36,793 nucleotides of DNA from positions 1 to 36,793 of the forward strand of contig JAUYBT010000168.1 of the NCBI GenBank assembly GCA_030692905.1, read 5' to 3'. The notes under the pieces were generated by a model. The model was not told the origin of the DNA, ran no database searches, and was given only the letters and a program-made list of their open reading frames with translations. Position numbers and translations under genes: made by a program. Shown here piece by piece: positions 18,104-26,336 of the stretch. Source of the stretch: Bacteroidales bacterium. Lineage in GTDB: Bacteria > Bacteroidota > Bacteroidia > Bacteroidales > VadinHA17. How positions within the stretch are numbered: the first letter of the stretch is position 1; every line of letters starts with the position of its first letter.

Positions 18104-19188
18104 TTTTTGAAATTACCTTCTTCAATTTTTTTTCTTGCTTCGCCAACCAGTCTCAAATAAAATGACAGGTTATGTATGCTTGCGATCTGAGCCCCCAGAT
18201 TTTCGCCCGACATAACAAGATGCCTCAGATATGCTTTTGAATAGTAAAGACTTACTGCCGAGGGACCCTCGGGATCTATGGGACTGAAATCATCGATCCA
18301 TTTTCTATTCCTGATATTTATTGTTCCCTCATTTGTAAAAAGCATCCCGTTTCGCCCGTTCCGTGTTGGTATAACGCAATCGAACATATCAATACCCCTT
18401 TCAATAGCTTCGAGGAGATTAACAGGCGTACCTACTCCCATCAGATAACGTGGTTTATCGTCAGGCAGTATTTCATTAACAATCTCAATAATCCTGTACA
18501 TCTCTTCAACCGGTTCTCCGACCGACAACCCTCCGATAGCATTTCCCGCCAGTCCGGATGAAGCAATTTTTTCAGCTGAAATTTTTCTCAGATCATCAAA
18601 TGTCCCTCCCTGTACTATAGGAAATAGGAACTGCTCCTTACCCCATACAGGATCTGTTTCGCGAAACCTTACAACTGCCCTGTCGAGCCAATGATGAGTG
18701 AGAGTGATAGACCTTTTGGCATAGTTGTAATCGCAAGGCCAGGGAGCACACTCATCGAAGGCCATAATTATATCGGCTCCGATAATACGTTGTATATCAA
18801 TAGTATTCTCAGGAGTAAAAACGTGCCTCGATCCATCAATATGTGATTTAAAGATAGCTCCTTCGTCAGTAAGTTTCCTGTTCCCGGTAAGTGAGAATAC
18901 CTGGTATCCCCCGCTATCTGTGAGGATTGGACGATCCCACGACATAAATTGGTGAAGACCGCCTGCTGCTTTAAGAATTTCAGTTCCCGGCCGCAGATAA
19001 AGATGGTATGTATTTCCCAGTATTATTTTTGCGTTAATATCCTCTGAAAGATCACGCTGCAGAATACCTTTTACGGTACCACCCGTACCAACCGGCATAA
19101 AGATCGGAGTAGGAATATCACCATGAGCTGTCTTCAGCAGACCCGTACGTGCCCTGGATTCCTTATCCCTGCTCTCAATTTTAAACAT
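18061..19188 (-). CDS. tgt: tRNA-guanine transglycosylase (queuine tRNA-ribosyltransferase), zinc ligands altered
   Basis: Tgt exchanges G34 in GUN anticodons for the queuosine precursor. The 375-aa protein has the expected aspartates, D91 in ILTDSGGYQ and nucleophile D270 in MFDCVIPTRNGRNG, plus FDECAP and the substrate-specificity loop QGGTFDDL. The region that normally carries the CxCxxC zinc ligands reads DPEGPSAVSLYYSKAYLRHL, so the three cysteines are replaced by G308, S310 and S313; the histidine (H339 in SIHNL) remains. I recall this as a Bacteroidota lineage feature rather than decay. It is co-transcribed with the LptF/G permease through a 43-nt overlap. Confidence 0.95.
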   Translation of the reverse strand: MFKIESRDKESRARTGLLKTAHGDIPTPIFMPVGTGGTVKGILQRDLSEDINAKIILGNTYHLYLRPGTEILKAAGGLHQFMSWDRPILTDSGGYQVFSLTGNRKLTDEGAIFKSHIDGSRHVFTPENTIDIQRIIGADIIMAFDECAPWPCDYNYAKRSITLTHHWLDRAVVRFRETDPVWGKEQFLFPIVQGGTFDDLRKISAEKIASSGLAGNAIGGLSVGEPVEEMYRIIEIVNEILPDDKPRYLMGVGTPVNLLEAIERGIDMFDCVIPTRNGRNGMLFTNEGTINIRNRKWIDDFSPIDPEGPSAVSLYYSKAYLRHLVMSGENLGAQIASIHNLSFYLRLVGEARKKIEEGNFKKWKDSMIKTLSERL

Positions 19189-19214
19189 ATTATCAGATCT
19201 CTATTTTCGAAGCA

Positions 19215-19222
19215 CAAAGGTA
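19215..19222 (-). promoter_or_regulatory. Candidate -7 box for tgt
   Basis: The minus strand reads TACCTTTG, an exact match to TAnnTTTG, 26 nt before the tgt ATG. The -33 region is T-rich. Confidence 0.45.
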
Positions 19223-19425
19223 ATTCATCCGCACGGCCTTATAAAATTATCCTGAATAATTTTTCTTTTGCCGGAAATTAACAGAATAATTAGCTTCAAT
19301 ACATTAATATTCAAACATATATAATGATAATAATTTTTTCATATTACAATAATCAATGATTGTTGAAATTTTTTTTTTGACATTCCGATTATCTTATTAA
19401 TATTGCTGATATATATGGAAGTCAA

Positions 19426-20556
19426 ATGGTGGACCACGATAATGTATTTCTATTAGTCATTTTCTCAGTCTTTGCGTTAGCCGCAACCATTCAGGTGTTT
19501 TATTACCTTTTCTATTACCTTTCTGTTTATTTGTATAAACCGTCCGTTATCAAAACAATTAAAGAACCGGTTTCCATTATTATTTGTGCCAGAGACGAAG
19601 CAGAAAATCTCAGCAATTTTTTACCAGCAGTACTGGAACAGGATTATCCTGATTATGAAGTTATTGTTGTAAACGATTGTTCTGAAGACAACTCCTACGA
19701 TGTACTTGGGAAATATCTGATGCAATATCCACATCTTAAGATATCAACCATCAATAAAGATCCCAAGTTTACTCACAACAAAAAGTTTGCTCAATTTATC
19801 GGAATAAAAGCTGCAAAGAAAGATATTCTGCTCTTTACAGATGCGGATTGCCAGCCAGAGTCGGATAAATGGCTCGAGGGGATGACTTCACATTTTGATG
19901 ACAAAATCTCTTTTGTGCTCGGATATGGTGGTTACCTGAAGGAGAAGGGATTGCTTAACAGATATATCCGCTACGACAGCATGACCATAGCAATGCAGTA
20001 TCTGGGTATGGCTATCCGGGGTATTCCTTATATGGGAGTTGGACGCAACCTGGCATACCGGCGCTCGGTTTTTTTTACTAACAAAGGTTATGGAGCTCAC
20101 AATCATCTTATTTCGGGCGATGATGACCTTTTTGTGAACACAAACGCTTCCGGAAGAAATACATGTGTCGAGTTCAGAAACGGCACCCATACAAGGTCTA
20201 TTCCATGTTCCGGTATCAAAGAGTGGATAACACAGAAAAAAAGATATTTGACAACTGCATCTTATTATAAATTAAGGGATAAACTACTTTTAATTACTGA
20301 ACCGGCAACAAGAATCTTCTTTTATTCAGCATTCATTGTTCTTCTATCCTTCACATTTCTCTGGCCATACGTGTTAGCTGTTTTTGGAATAAGGCTTTTA
20401 ACACAAATTATTATTTTTGCACTTGTTCAGAAGAAATTAAATGAATCAGGATTAATAACATATTCGCTTTTTTTTGATATCTTTTCACCTGTGATAAACA
20501 GCATAGTGTACTTAAGTAACATTTGGAGCAAACCCGGTAAAAACATATGGAAATAA
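19426..20556 (+). CDS. Membrane-bound family 2 glycosyltransferase
   Basis: The 376-aa protein has an N-terminal membrane segment (about 7-32), then a GT-A domain: VSIIICARDEAENL at the start of the fold, EVIVVNDCSED, the metal-binding FTDADCQP, GVGRNLAYRR, and the catalytic-region SGDDDLF, followed by QKKRYL (a Q/RxxRW-like motif). Two hydrophobic C-terminal segments follow (about 286-330). This layout is typical of inner-membrane GT2 enzymes that build polysaccharides or glycolipids; the sugar and acceptor cannot be told. An AT-rich 237-nt region precedes it with a near-consensus -7 box TAATATTG at 19398. Its last 10 nt overlap the next gene, a sigma factor. Confidence 0.88.
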   Translation: MVDHDNVFLLVIFSVFALAATIQVFYYLFYYLSVYLYKPSVIKTIKEPVSIIICARDEAENLSNFLPAVLEQDYPDYEVIVVNDCSEDNSYDVLGKYLMQYPHLKISTINKDPKFTHNKKFAQFIGIKAAKKDILLFTDADCQPESDKWLEGMTSHFDDKISFVLGYGGYLKEKGLLNRYIRYDSMTIAMQYLGMAIRGIPYMGVGRNLAYRRSVFFTNKGYGAHNHLISGDDDLFVNTNASGRNTCVEFRNGTHTRSIPCSGIKEWITQKKRYLTTASYYKLRDKLLLITEPATRIFFYSAFIVLLSFTFLWPYVLAVFGIRLLTQIIIFALVQKKLNESGLITYSLFFDIFSPVINSIVYLSNIWSKPGKNIWK

Positions 20557-21143
20557 TTCACGGTTTATCTGACAAGGCTAAAAATGATCTGTTACTTGTG
20601 CAAGAGGCCAGGAGAGGTAATGAAAAAGCTTTTGCCAGCCTGATGAACCGATACCGGGATTCAATATATTTTTTGCTCCTCAAAATGGTTAATAACTCTT
20701 CTGATGCCGAAGACCTTACTATTGAAGCTTTTGGAAAGGCTTTCCGAAGTCTTGATTCGTACACTCCGAAATTTGCATTCAGCACCTGGCTTTTTAAAAT
20801 CGCTACAAATAACTGCGTTGACTTCATAAGGAAGAAACAGCTCGCTCCCACTACTTTTGATTATTTGCAGGATAATTTAGACAATGCAACTGTAAATATA
20901 CAATCGGATATGCCGGATCCGGAAGAGTTATTGATTAACCACCAGAAAATAGCCGCCCTGAAAGATATCGTTAGCCAGCTAAAACCAAGATATAAATCGT
21001 TGATTGAATTGCGTTATTATAAGGAGTACTCTTATGAAGAGATTTCTTCAGAGCTCAACCTTCCTATCGGTACAGTAAAAGCACAACTATACCGGGCTAA
21101 AACATTGCTATATAATATATTAATCAAAACAGGTAACAGTTAG
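20547..21143 (+). CDS. ECF-type RNA polymerase sigma factor
   Basis: This 198-aa sigma-70 family protein has region 2 at about 20-95 (AFASLMNRYRDSIYFLLLKM, then DAEDLTIEAFGKAF and FSTWLFKIATNNCVDFIR) and region 4 at about 135-190 (LKPRYKSLIELRYYKEYSYEEI, then LNLPIGTVKAQLYRAK). The order and spacing are those of extracytoplasmic-function sigma factors. No anti-sigma gene follows. Instead it is embedded between a glycosyltransferase (10-nt overlap) and rsmG (1-nt overlap), so its expression follows that operon. The target promoters are unknown. Confidence 0.92.
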   Translation: MEIIHGLSDKAKNDLLLVQEARRGNEKAFASLMNRYRDSIYFLLLKMVNNSSDAEDLTIEAFGKAFRSLDSYTPKFAFSTWLFKIATNNCVDFIRKKQLAPTTFDYLQDNLDNATVNIQSDMPDPEELLINHQKIAALKDIVSQLKPRYKSLIELRYYKEYSYEEISSELNLPIGTVKAQLYRAKTLLYNILIKTGNS

Positions 21144-21766
21144 TGTCAGAAAGTATTTTTAGCTATTTTCCTTTATTGTCCGAAATTCAGAAAGAGAAGC
21201 TGTCGCAGCTAAGGCAGATCTACGACAGATGGAACAGAATGATCAATGTGATATCCCGTAAGGATATGGATAATTTTCTTGTTCATCATGTTCTTTATTC
21301 AATGGCTATAGCAAAAGTCATCTCCTTTTCACCAGGAACAAGGATCCTTGATGTCGGTACAGGAGGCGGATTCCCCGGAATACCTCTGGCTATTATGTTC
21401 CCCGATTCGGAATTCACCCTTCTCGACTCAATTGAAAAAAAGATCAAAGTTGTTACGTCAATTGCTGATGAACTTGGATTGGTTAATGTATTCCCGTCCC
21501 GGAAAAGAGTTGAAGATGAAAAAGGCAAATACCATTTCGTCATAAGCAGGGCAGTTACTAGGTTCCCTCGATTTGTAAGCCTGACTGCAAAAAATATTGA
21601 CAAGTCCGGAAAAAACAACATCAGGAATGGCATTATATACCTCAAAGGTGGTGATCTCTCGCTTGAGCTCGCTCAGTTTCAAAACAGAACAATTGTGTGG
21701 AATATTAAAGACTTTTTCGCTGAATCTTTTTTTGAAACGAAAAAGATTGTATATCTGCCTGTTTGA
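21143..21766 (+). CDS. rsmG: 16S rRNA (guanine527-N7)-methyltransferase
   Basis: RsmG (GidB) methylates N7 of G527 in 16S rRNA using S-adenosylmethionine. The 207-aa protein has the SAM-binding motif ILDVGTGGGFPGIPLAI, the following LLDSIEKKIKV and the VISRAVTRF motif of the family. It starts with GTG at 21143, whose G is the last base of the sigma factor's TAG stop, a 1-nt overlap indicating coupled translation. The C-terminus is at the expected place. Loss of rsmG gives low-level streptomycin resistance in other bacteria. Confidence 0.94.
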   Translation: MSESIFSYFPLLSEIQKEKLSQLRQIYDRWNRMINVISRKDMDNFLVHHVLYSMAIAKVISFSPGTRILDVGTGGGFPGIPLAIMFPDSEFTLLDSIEKKIKVVTSIADELGLVNVFPSRKRVEDEKGKYHFVISRAVTRFPRFVSLTAKNIDKSGKNNIRNGIIYLKGGDLSLELAQFQNRTIVWNIKDFFAESFFETKKIVYLPV

Positions 21767-21815
21767 TTTTTTTGAAAAAAAACATCGCCCCGGTTTTTAT
21801 ATTTCAAAAAAGTAC

Positions 21816-21823
21816 TACATTTG
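21816..21823 (+). promoter_or_regulatory. Candidate -7 box for rpmH
   Basis: TACATTTG matches TAnnTTTG, 44 nt before the rpmH ATG, with a T-rich -33 region (21793-21798). Confidence 0.5.
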
Positions 21824-21867
21824 CAGTCTCAAATAAAACAGTATAGTCAACAAATATAATTGAAAAG

Positions 21868-22026
21868 ATGAAAAGGACATTTCAGCCATCAAGAAGGAAG
21901 AGAGCAAATAAGCATGGTTTCAGGGAAAGGATGTCAACTCCCAACGGAAGAAGGGTTCTTGCTACCCGCAGAGCAAAGGGAAGAAAAAAACTTTCAGTCT
22001 CCACCGAGCTTAAATTAAAAGGATAA
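21868..22026 (+). CDS. rpmH: 50S ribosomal protein L34
   Basis: The 52-aa, highly basic protein begins MKRTFQPSRRKRANKHGF and contains RMSTPNGRRVLATRRAKGR, the near-invariant L34 sequence. L34 sits in the large ribosomal subunit near the 23S rRNA core. It is a single-gene unit with its own promoter and a strong terminator 24 nt after the stop. It is not next to rnpA, dnaA or other origin-linked genes here. Confidence 0.98.
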   Translation: MKRTFQPSRRKRANKHGFRERMSTPNGRRVLATRRAKGRKKLSVSTELKLKG

Positions 22027-22050
22027 TACACATTCTACAATATCTTCTTT

Positions 22051-22080
22051 AAGGTGCCTTTTATTAGGGCACCTTTTTTT
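22051..22080 (+). terminator. Rho-independent terminator after rpmH
   Basis: A perfect 8-bp stem (AAGGTGCC at 22051-22058, GGCACCTT at 22068-22075) with a 9-nt loop is followed by a run of T. Confidence 0.9.
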
Positions 22081-22118
22081 TGTTTGTTATGAGTCTAGGG
22101 AATCACTAATAATTTACC

Positions 22119-22278
22119 GGGAGATTCCTCACTGGCGCTCGGAATGACAGGGCCTATTTGGGGTAACATAGGGAAGCAGAGGCGGTTTGCGGTGCGAACC
22201 GCCTCTGCTTCCCCCTCACCATATTTAAACTGTCATTCCGAATGGATCCGCCGCAGGCGGAGGAATGAGGAATCTCCA
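22119..22278. repeat. Nested palindromic intergenic repeat (REP/MITE-like)
   Basis: The outer arms carry GAGATTCCTCA (22121-22131) against TGAGGAATCTC (22266-22276) and CGGAATGACAG (22140-22150) against CTGTCATTCCG (22230-22240). The inner arms are a perfect 17-bp pair (22171-22187 and 22197-22213) around a 9-nt loop. The right outer arm also contains its own CCGCCGCAGGCGG hairpin. The structure fills most of the 421-nt gap between rpmH and mqnE. Its sequence resembles dispersed palindromes found in many Bacteroidota genomes. It encodes nothing convincing; the rest of the gap (22279-22447) shows no clear signal apart from the mqnE leader. Confidence 0.85.
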
Positions 22279-22447
22279 ATCGAATGGCAAAATAAAAGAA
22301 ATGAGAGAGAAAATATGAATGAATTTAGGTGCATGATTCCCGATACTCATATTGTTTTATATACTATGGTGGTAGCCACCCGGGCGGCTTTATTCTTTTA
22401 ATCCTCTCCTATTATTCTTAACTTTACCGACCTTATTAAATCATAAT

Positions 22448-23557
22448 ATGAACGACCTTTTAAACCATATTAACGATAAAGACCTCAGGCTGATCGCTGA
22501 TAAAATTGCAGGGAATACCCGCATCACCCCCGAAGATGGCTTATTACTTTATAAAAAAGCCGATCTGGCTTTGCTGGGTCTGCTTGCCGGTATTGTCAGA
22601 AGAAAGCATAACGGCAATTTTGCATATTTCAATCATAACTTTCACATCGAACCTACAAATAAATGCATATATAATTGCAGATTCTGCTCTTATCATAAAC
22701 CTGAGGGAGATCCTGAAAGCTGGGAATATAGTCATGAAGAGATGCTTGACATAGTAAAACGCTTTGATAATAAGAATGTTACTGAAATTCATATTGTTGG
22801 AGGAGTACATCCTTCATACGATCTTCATTATTGGGGACCACTTATTAAAAGAATTAAAGAGCACCGACCCAACCTGCATGTAAAGGCTTTTTCAGCTATT
22901 GAACTTGATTATATGATTACCCGTGCAGGGTGCACAATCGAAGAGGGATTAAAACTTTTAAAGGGCTATGGCCTCGATTCAATACCAGGAGGCGGTGCAG
23001 AAATATTCGATGAAGAACTCAGGAAGATGATTTGCGACGAAAAATCATCATCTGAACTATGGCTGACAATTCATGAGACTGCACACAGGATCGGTATTCC
23101 GTCAAATGCCACAATGCTTTATGGCCACATAGAAACATACAATCACCGCATCGACCACATGGAAAGACTTCGCACTCTCCAGGACAAAACAGGAGGATTC
23201 AATGCCTTTATCCCATTAAAATATAAGAAGTCTAACAACAGTATGTCATACCTGGGAGAAGTGAATATTATAGAAGATCTCCGAAACTATGCAGTATCAA
23301 GAATTTATCTCGATAACTTTCCCCACATCAAAGCATACTGGCCAATGACCGGGAAAGAAATCGCCCAGCTTTCTCTCTCTTTCGGTGTCGATGATATGGA
23401 TGGAACAATAGATGATACCACCAGAATCTATTCGATGGCAGGTTCAAAAGAGGAGAAACCGGCAATGACCACAGAAGAGATTTGTCATTTGATACGCGAA
23501 GCCGGATTCATTCCGGTAGAGAGAGATTCACTCTATAACCCCATTAAAGAATGGTGA
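22448..23557 (+). CDS. mqnE: Aminodeoxyfutalosine synthase
   Basis: MqnE is the radical-SAM enzyme of the futalosine route to menaquinone that joins enolpyruvyl-benzoate to SAM-derived adenosine. The 369-aa protein has the cluster motif CIYNCRFC (C73, C77, C80) after HIEPTNK, followed by EIHIVGGVHP and HVKAFSAIEL. These phrases separate MqnE from the related MqnC, where the equivalents are a GG.QILMQGG type. The conserved SIPGGGAEIFDEELRK and TMLYGHIET motifs are present. Its presence indicates menaquinone-based respiration. No other mqn gene is adjacent. Confidence 0.93.
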   Translation: MNDLLNHINDKDLRLIADKIAGNTRITPEDGLLLYKKADLALLGLLAGIVRRKHNGNFAYFNHNFHIEPTNKCIYNCRFCSYHKPEGDPESWEYSHEEMLDIVKRFDNKNVTEIHIVGGVHPSYDLHYWGPLIKRIKEHRPNLHVKAFSAIELDYMITRAGCTIEEGLKLLKGYGLDSIPGGGAEIFDEELRKMICDEKSSSELWLTIHETAHRIGIPSNATMLYGHIETYNHRIDHMERLRTLQDKTGGFNAFIPLKYKKSNNSMSYLGEVNIIEDLRNYAVSRIYLDNFPHIKAYWPMTGKEIAQLSLSFGVDDMDGTIDDTTRIYSMAGSKEEKPAMTTEEICHLIREAGFIPVERDSLYNPIKEW

Positions 23558-23577
23558 TCTCATTATAATTTTATCAG

Positions 23578-23585
23578 TACCTTTG
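23578..23585 (+). promoter_or_regulatory. Candidate -7 box for the PASTA-T9SS-rluD unit
   Basis: TACCTTTG matches TAnnTTTG exactly, 28 nt before the PASTA protein ATG. The -33 region is not convincing. Confidence 0.4.
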
Positions 23586-23613
23586 CGTTTTAACTAATGT
23601 TCAATTTGTCAGT

Positions 23614-24465
23614 ATGAGCCTTAAAAATTTTATCCTAAGCAAAGTATTTATTAAGAATCTTGGGTTTGCGATTGTTATTATTGTTGGAGTTGTAATGATG
23701 TTGCTTATATATCTTAATTTCTATACCAGGCATGGACAGGCACGGCCTGTTCCCGATTTTTTCGGGCTTACAACGGAGCAGATGGCCAAACTGGCAAAAA
23801 AGAGCAGACTGAGATATCAGGTCATTGATTCAGTTTACACAACTCTTGTTCCACGTGGGTGTGTTGCTGAACAGAATCCCAAACCAGGATTCAAAGTGAA
23901 GAAATGGAGAAATGTCGTTCTTACAATCAATGCCTTTTACCCTGAAATGGTAGCTATGCCAAATCTTGTTGATCTTCCAAAAAGACAGGCAATATTACTT
24001 ACTGAGAGTTCAGGCCTTGAAATCGGACTTTTAATATACAGACCCGATCTCTCCATTGATGTTGTTATCGATCAACTGTATAACGGGAAAAATATCCCTG
24101 AAGGTGATTCCTTGCAGAAGGGTTCGGTGGTCGATCTTGTTCTTGGCAAAGGATTGAGTAACCAGCGTACTCCTGTCCCGGATTTAATAGGAATGAACCT
24201 TGAACCTGCAAAAAACAAAATTCTTGCCTCATCGCTTAATCTCGGGACATATATTTACGATAATACTATTATTAGTGGGGAAGACACTCTTCACGCTTTT
24301 GTCTATAAACAGAATCCCGAATTTAAAGATTATGCCAGCCTGCAGCTTGGATCTGTCATATACCTATGGCTTACAGTTGATTCAGCGAAACTCCGGGTCG
24401 ATTCAACCCTTATAATTTCCGACACAATCCCTTCTGTTGATCTTTTAAATAAGACATCTGACTAA
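23614..24465 (+). CDS. Membrane-anchored PASTA-domain protein
   Basis: The 283-aa protein has a short cytoplasmic N-terminus, one membrane segment (about 15-37) and a periplasmic part made of three PASTA-like repeats, beginning about RPVPDFFGLTTEQM, MVAMPNLVDLPKRQA and TPVPDLIGMNLEPAK. PASTA domains bind peptidoglycan stem peptides and are best known from Ser/Thr kinases and PBPs; here there is no kinase or transpeptidase domain. In other Bacteroidota this gene sits with rluD and ddl, as I recall, so a cell-wall role is likely. A T9SS-cargo gene follows after 5 nt. Confidence 0.9.
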   Translation: MSLKNFILSKVFIKNLGFAIVIIVGVVMMLLIYLNFYTRHGQARPVPDFFGLTTEQMAKLAKKSRLRYQVIDSVYTTLVPRGCVAEQNPKPGFKVKKWRNVVLTINAFYPEMVAMPNLVDLPKRQAILLTESSGLEIGLLIYRPDLSIDVVIDQLYNGKNIPEGDSLQKGSVVDLVLGKGLSNQRTPVPDLIGMNLEPAKNKILASSLNLGTYIYDNTIISGEDTLHAFVYKQNPEFKDYASLQLGSVIYLWLTVDSAKLRVDSTLIISDTIPSVDLLNKTSD

Positions 24466-24470
24466 ACCTG

Positions 24471-26327
24471 ATGATCAAACAGATAATCTTATATTTGGTT
24501 CTTCTCAATGTTTGTCTGGTTATCTCACCTGCACAGGAAGTTGTTACAGGCCTGCAATCAAATTACAGTATTACAAAAACCAGGGATAATCAGGAAAAAA
24601 ACAAAGGAATAACCACTTCCGGTACCCTGGAACTTCCTCTGTTTGATGATTTTTCAGGGCGATCTGTTTTCCCGGATAGTAAAAAGTGGCTCGACGACTT
24701 TGTATTTATCAACAATACGTACTCCGACCGCCAGATCACTACAGGGATCGCCACTTTCGATGCTCTCGACAATACCGGCAGGCTATATGAGACTGCCTCC
24801 TCATCTGGATTCAAAGCCGACCAACTTACATCTCAACCTGTAAATCTTGATTATAACGCTTCAGAAAATATCTGGCTAAGTTTTTTTTATCAGGCAGGTG
24901 GGTTGGGTGATACTCCTGAAGCAAAAGACAGCATGACTCTTCAGTTTCTTGCACCTGTTGAGAACAAATGGTATTCCGTCTGGAAAGTTGATGGCAATGC
25001 AGATCAGAAGTTCAAACCGGTTATCATCAGGATCGATAAAACCCGTTTCCTTAAGAAAGGATTTCAGTTCCGTTTCATTAACTATGCAAGCCTCAGCCCA
25101 AACCTGAGTGACCCTTCCAGGGTTGGGAATTGTGATATCTGGAACATTGATTATGTTCTTCTTGACAAAAACAGGAATGCCGGAGACACTGTCTTTGCCG
25201 ATGTGGCTTTCAGACTTCCTCTCCGCTCTCTGCTCAAGAGTTATGAGGCAATGCCATGGAGACAATTCAGGCAGATCGAACTCCAGGAGATGGGCTCATC
25301 AATACCCATTCATTACCGCAATAATGATATAATTACCAGAAATGTAACCCGTAATTTTGAGATATGGGATGTTTACAAAAATTCGCAATCCCATTTTTTC
25401 TCAGCCGGCGCAACAAATATCAGTCCTTTAACCAACATCGATTACAACGCTAACCTTGTCTATACTTTCAACACTGTTAATACCGATTCTGCACTGTTCA
25501 GGATTACTTGCTCACTGAAAACAGATGAGTTTGATCCAAAGGGAAACGACACATTAGTCTATTTTCAGAATTTCAAAAACTATTTTGCATTTGACGATGG
25601 GTCATCAGAAGGGGGATACGGAATAAACGGACTTGGTTCAAGAAACGCGATGGTAGCTTACCGGTATGTATCATTCATTCAGGACACATTGAGAGCTATA
25701 AGTATATGCTTCAACGACAGCTATATGGATGCTAACAAAAGAGCATTTGACCTGATGGTTTGGGATAATAACAACGGCATACCCGGTAATGTAATATATT
25801 CCAGGGAAGAGGTTATGGTCGAACAGGGTGAAGCGATTAACGGTTTTTATACCTATAATATTCCTGAAGGGGTTATTGTGAACGACATATTTTATGTTGG
25901 CTGGAAGCAGCGATCAGAAACATTTCTGAATGCCGGCTTTGATATTAACACCCCTCACGCAGGCAGGCAGTTATTCTGGTTAAGTGGTGAATGGCAACAG
26001 TCGCAGGTACAGGGTAGCATAATGATAAGACCTGTTGTAGGTGATCCTCTGAAGATAACTTCAATTAATGATACTTATTACAGGAATAAAAACCTGATCA
26101 GTATATGGCCTAATCCTGCAACTGACTATGTCAATGTTAACCCGGGAGAACTAAAATTATCGGGATTGATCTACATAACAGTAATGGACCTATCTGGTCG
26201 TGAACTGATAAAAGTACCCTTCAGTGAACGGATTGAGATCTCTTCTCTGCATGAGGGCATATACATTATTATTACAAGTATAAATAGCTTACCTGTAGGC
26301 TATAACCGGTTAATTAAAACAAGGTAA
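24471..26327 (+). CDS. Secreted T9SS type A sorting-domain protein
   Basis: This 618-aa exported protein has a Sec signal peptide (cleavage near SPAQ) and a C-terminal type A sorting domain from about 540: ISIWPNPATDYVNV, then VMDLSGRELIKV and the final YNRLIKTR. T9SS carries such proteins across the outer membrane and usually cleaves this domain. The body is beta-rich and lacks a recognisable catalytic domain: it contains FAFDDGSSEGGYGING and other segments seen in uncharacterised Bacteroidota secreted proteins. It lies between the PASTA protein gene (5-nt gap) and rluD (9-nt gap), an odd operon position for a secreted protein. Confidence 0.88.
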   Translation: MIKQIILYLVLLNVCLVISPAQEVVTGLQSNYSITKTRDNQEKNKGITTSGTLELPLFDDFSGRSVFPDSKKWLDDFVFINNTYSDRQITTGIATFDALDNTGRLYETASSSGFKADQLTSQPVNLDYNASENIWLSFFYQAGGLGDTPEAKDSMTLQFLAPVENKWYSVWKVDGNADQKFKPVIIRIDKTRFLKKGFQFRFINYASLSPNLSDPSRVGNCDIWNIDYVLLDKNRNAGDTVFADVAFRLPLRSLLKSYEAMPWRQFRQIELQEMGSSIPIHYRNNDIITRNVTRNFEIWDVYKNSQSHFFSAGATNISPLTNIDYNANLVYTFNTVNTDSALFRITCSLKTDEFDPKGNDTLVYFQNFKNYFAFDDGSSEGGYGINGLGSRNAMVAYRYVSFIQDTLRAISICFNDSYMDANKRAFDLMVWDNNNGIPGNVIYSREEVMVEQGEAINGFYTYNIPEGVIVNDIFYVGWKQRSETFLNAGFDINTPHAGRQLFWLSGEWQQSQVQGSIMIRPVVGDPLKITSINDTYYRNKNLISIWPNPATDYVNVNPGELKLSGLIYITVMDLSGRELIKVPFSERIEISSLHEGIYIIITSINSLPVGYNRLIKTR

Positions 26328-26336
26328 ACACCAAAA

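Noticed and set aside
22144..22401. 85-codon frame through the palindromic repeat
   Set aside because: Its translation (CHSEWIRRRRRNEES) is the typical false reading of dispersed palindromic repeats, and it has no promoter or coding bias.
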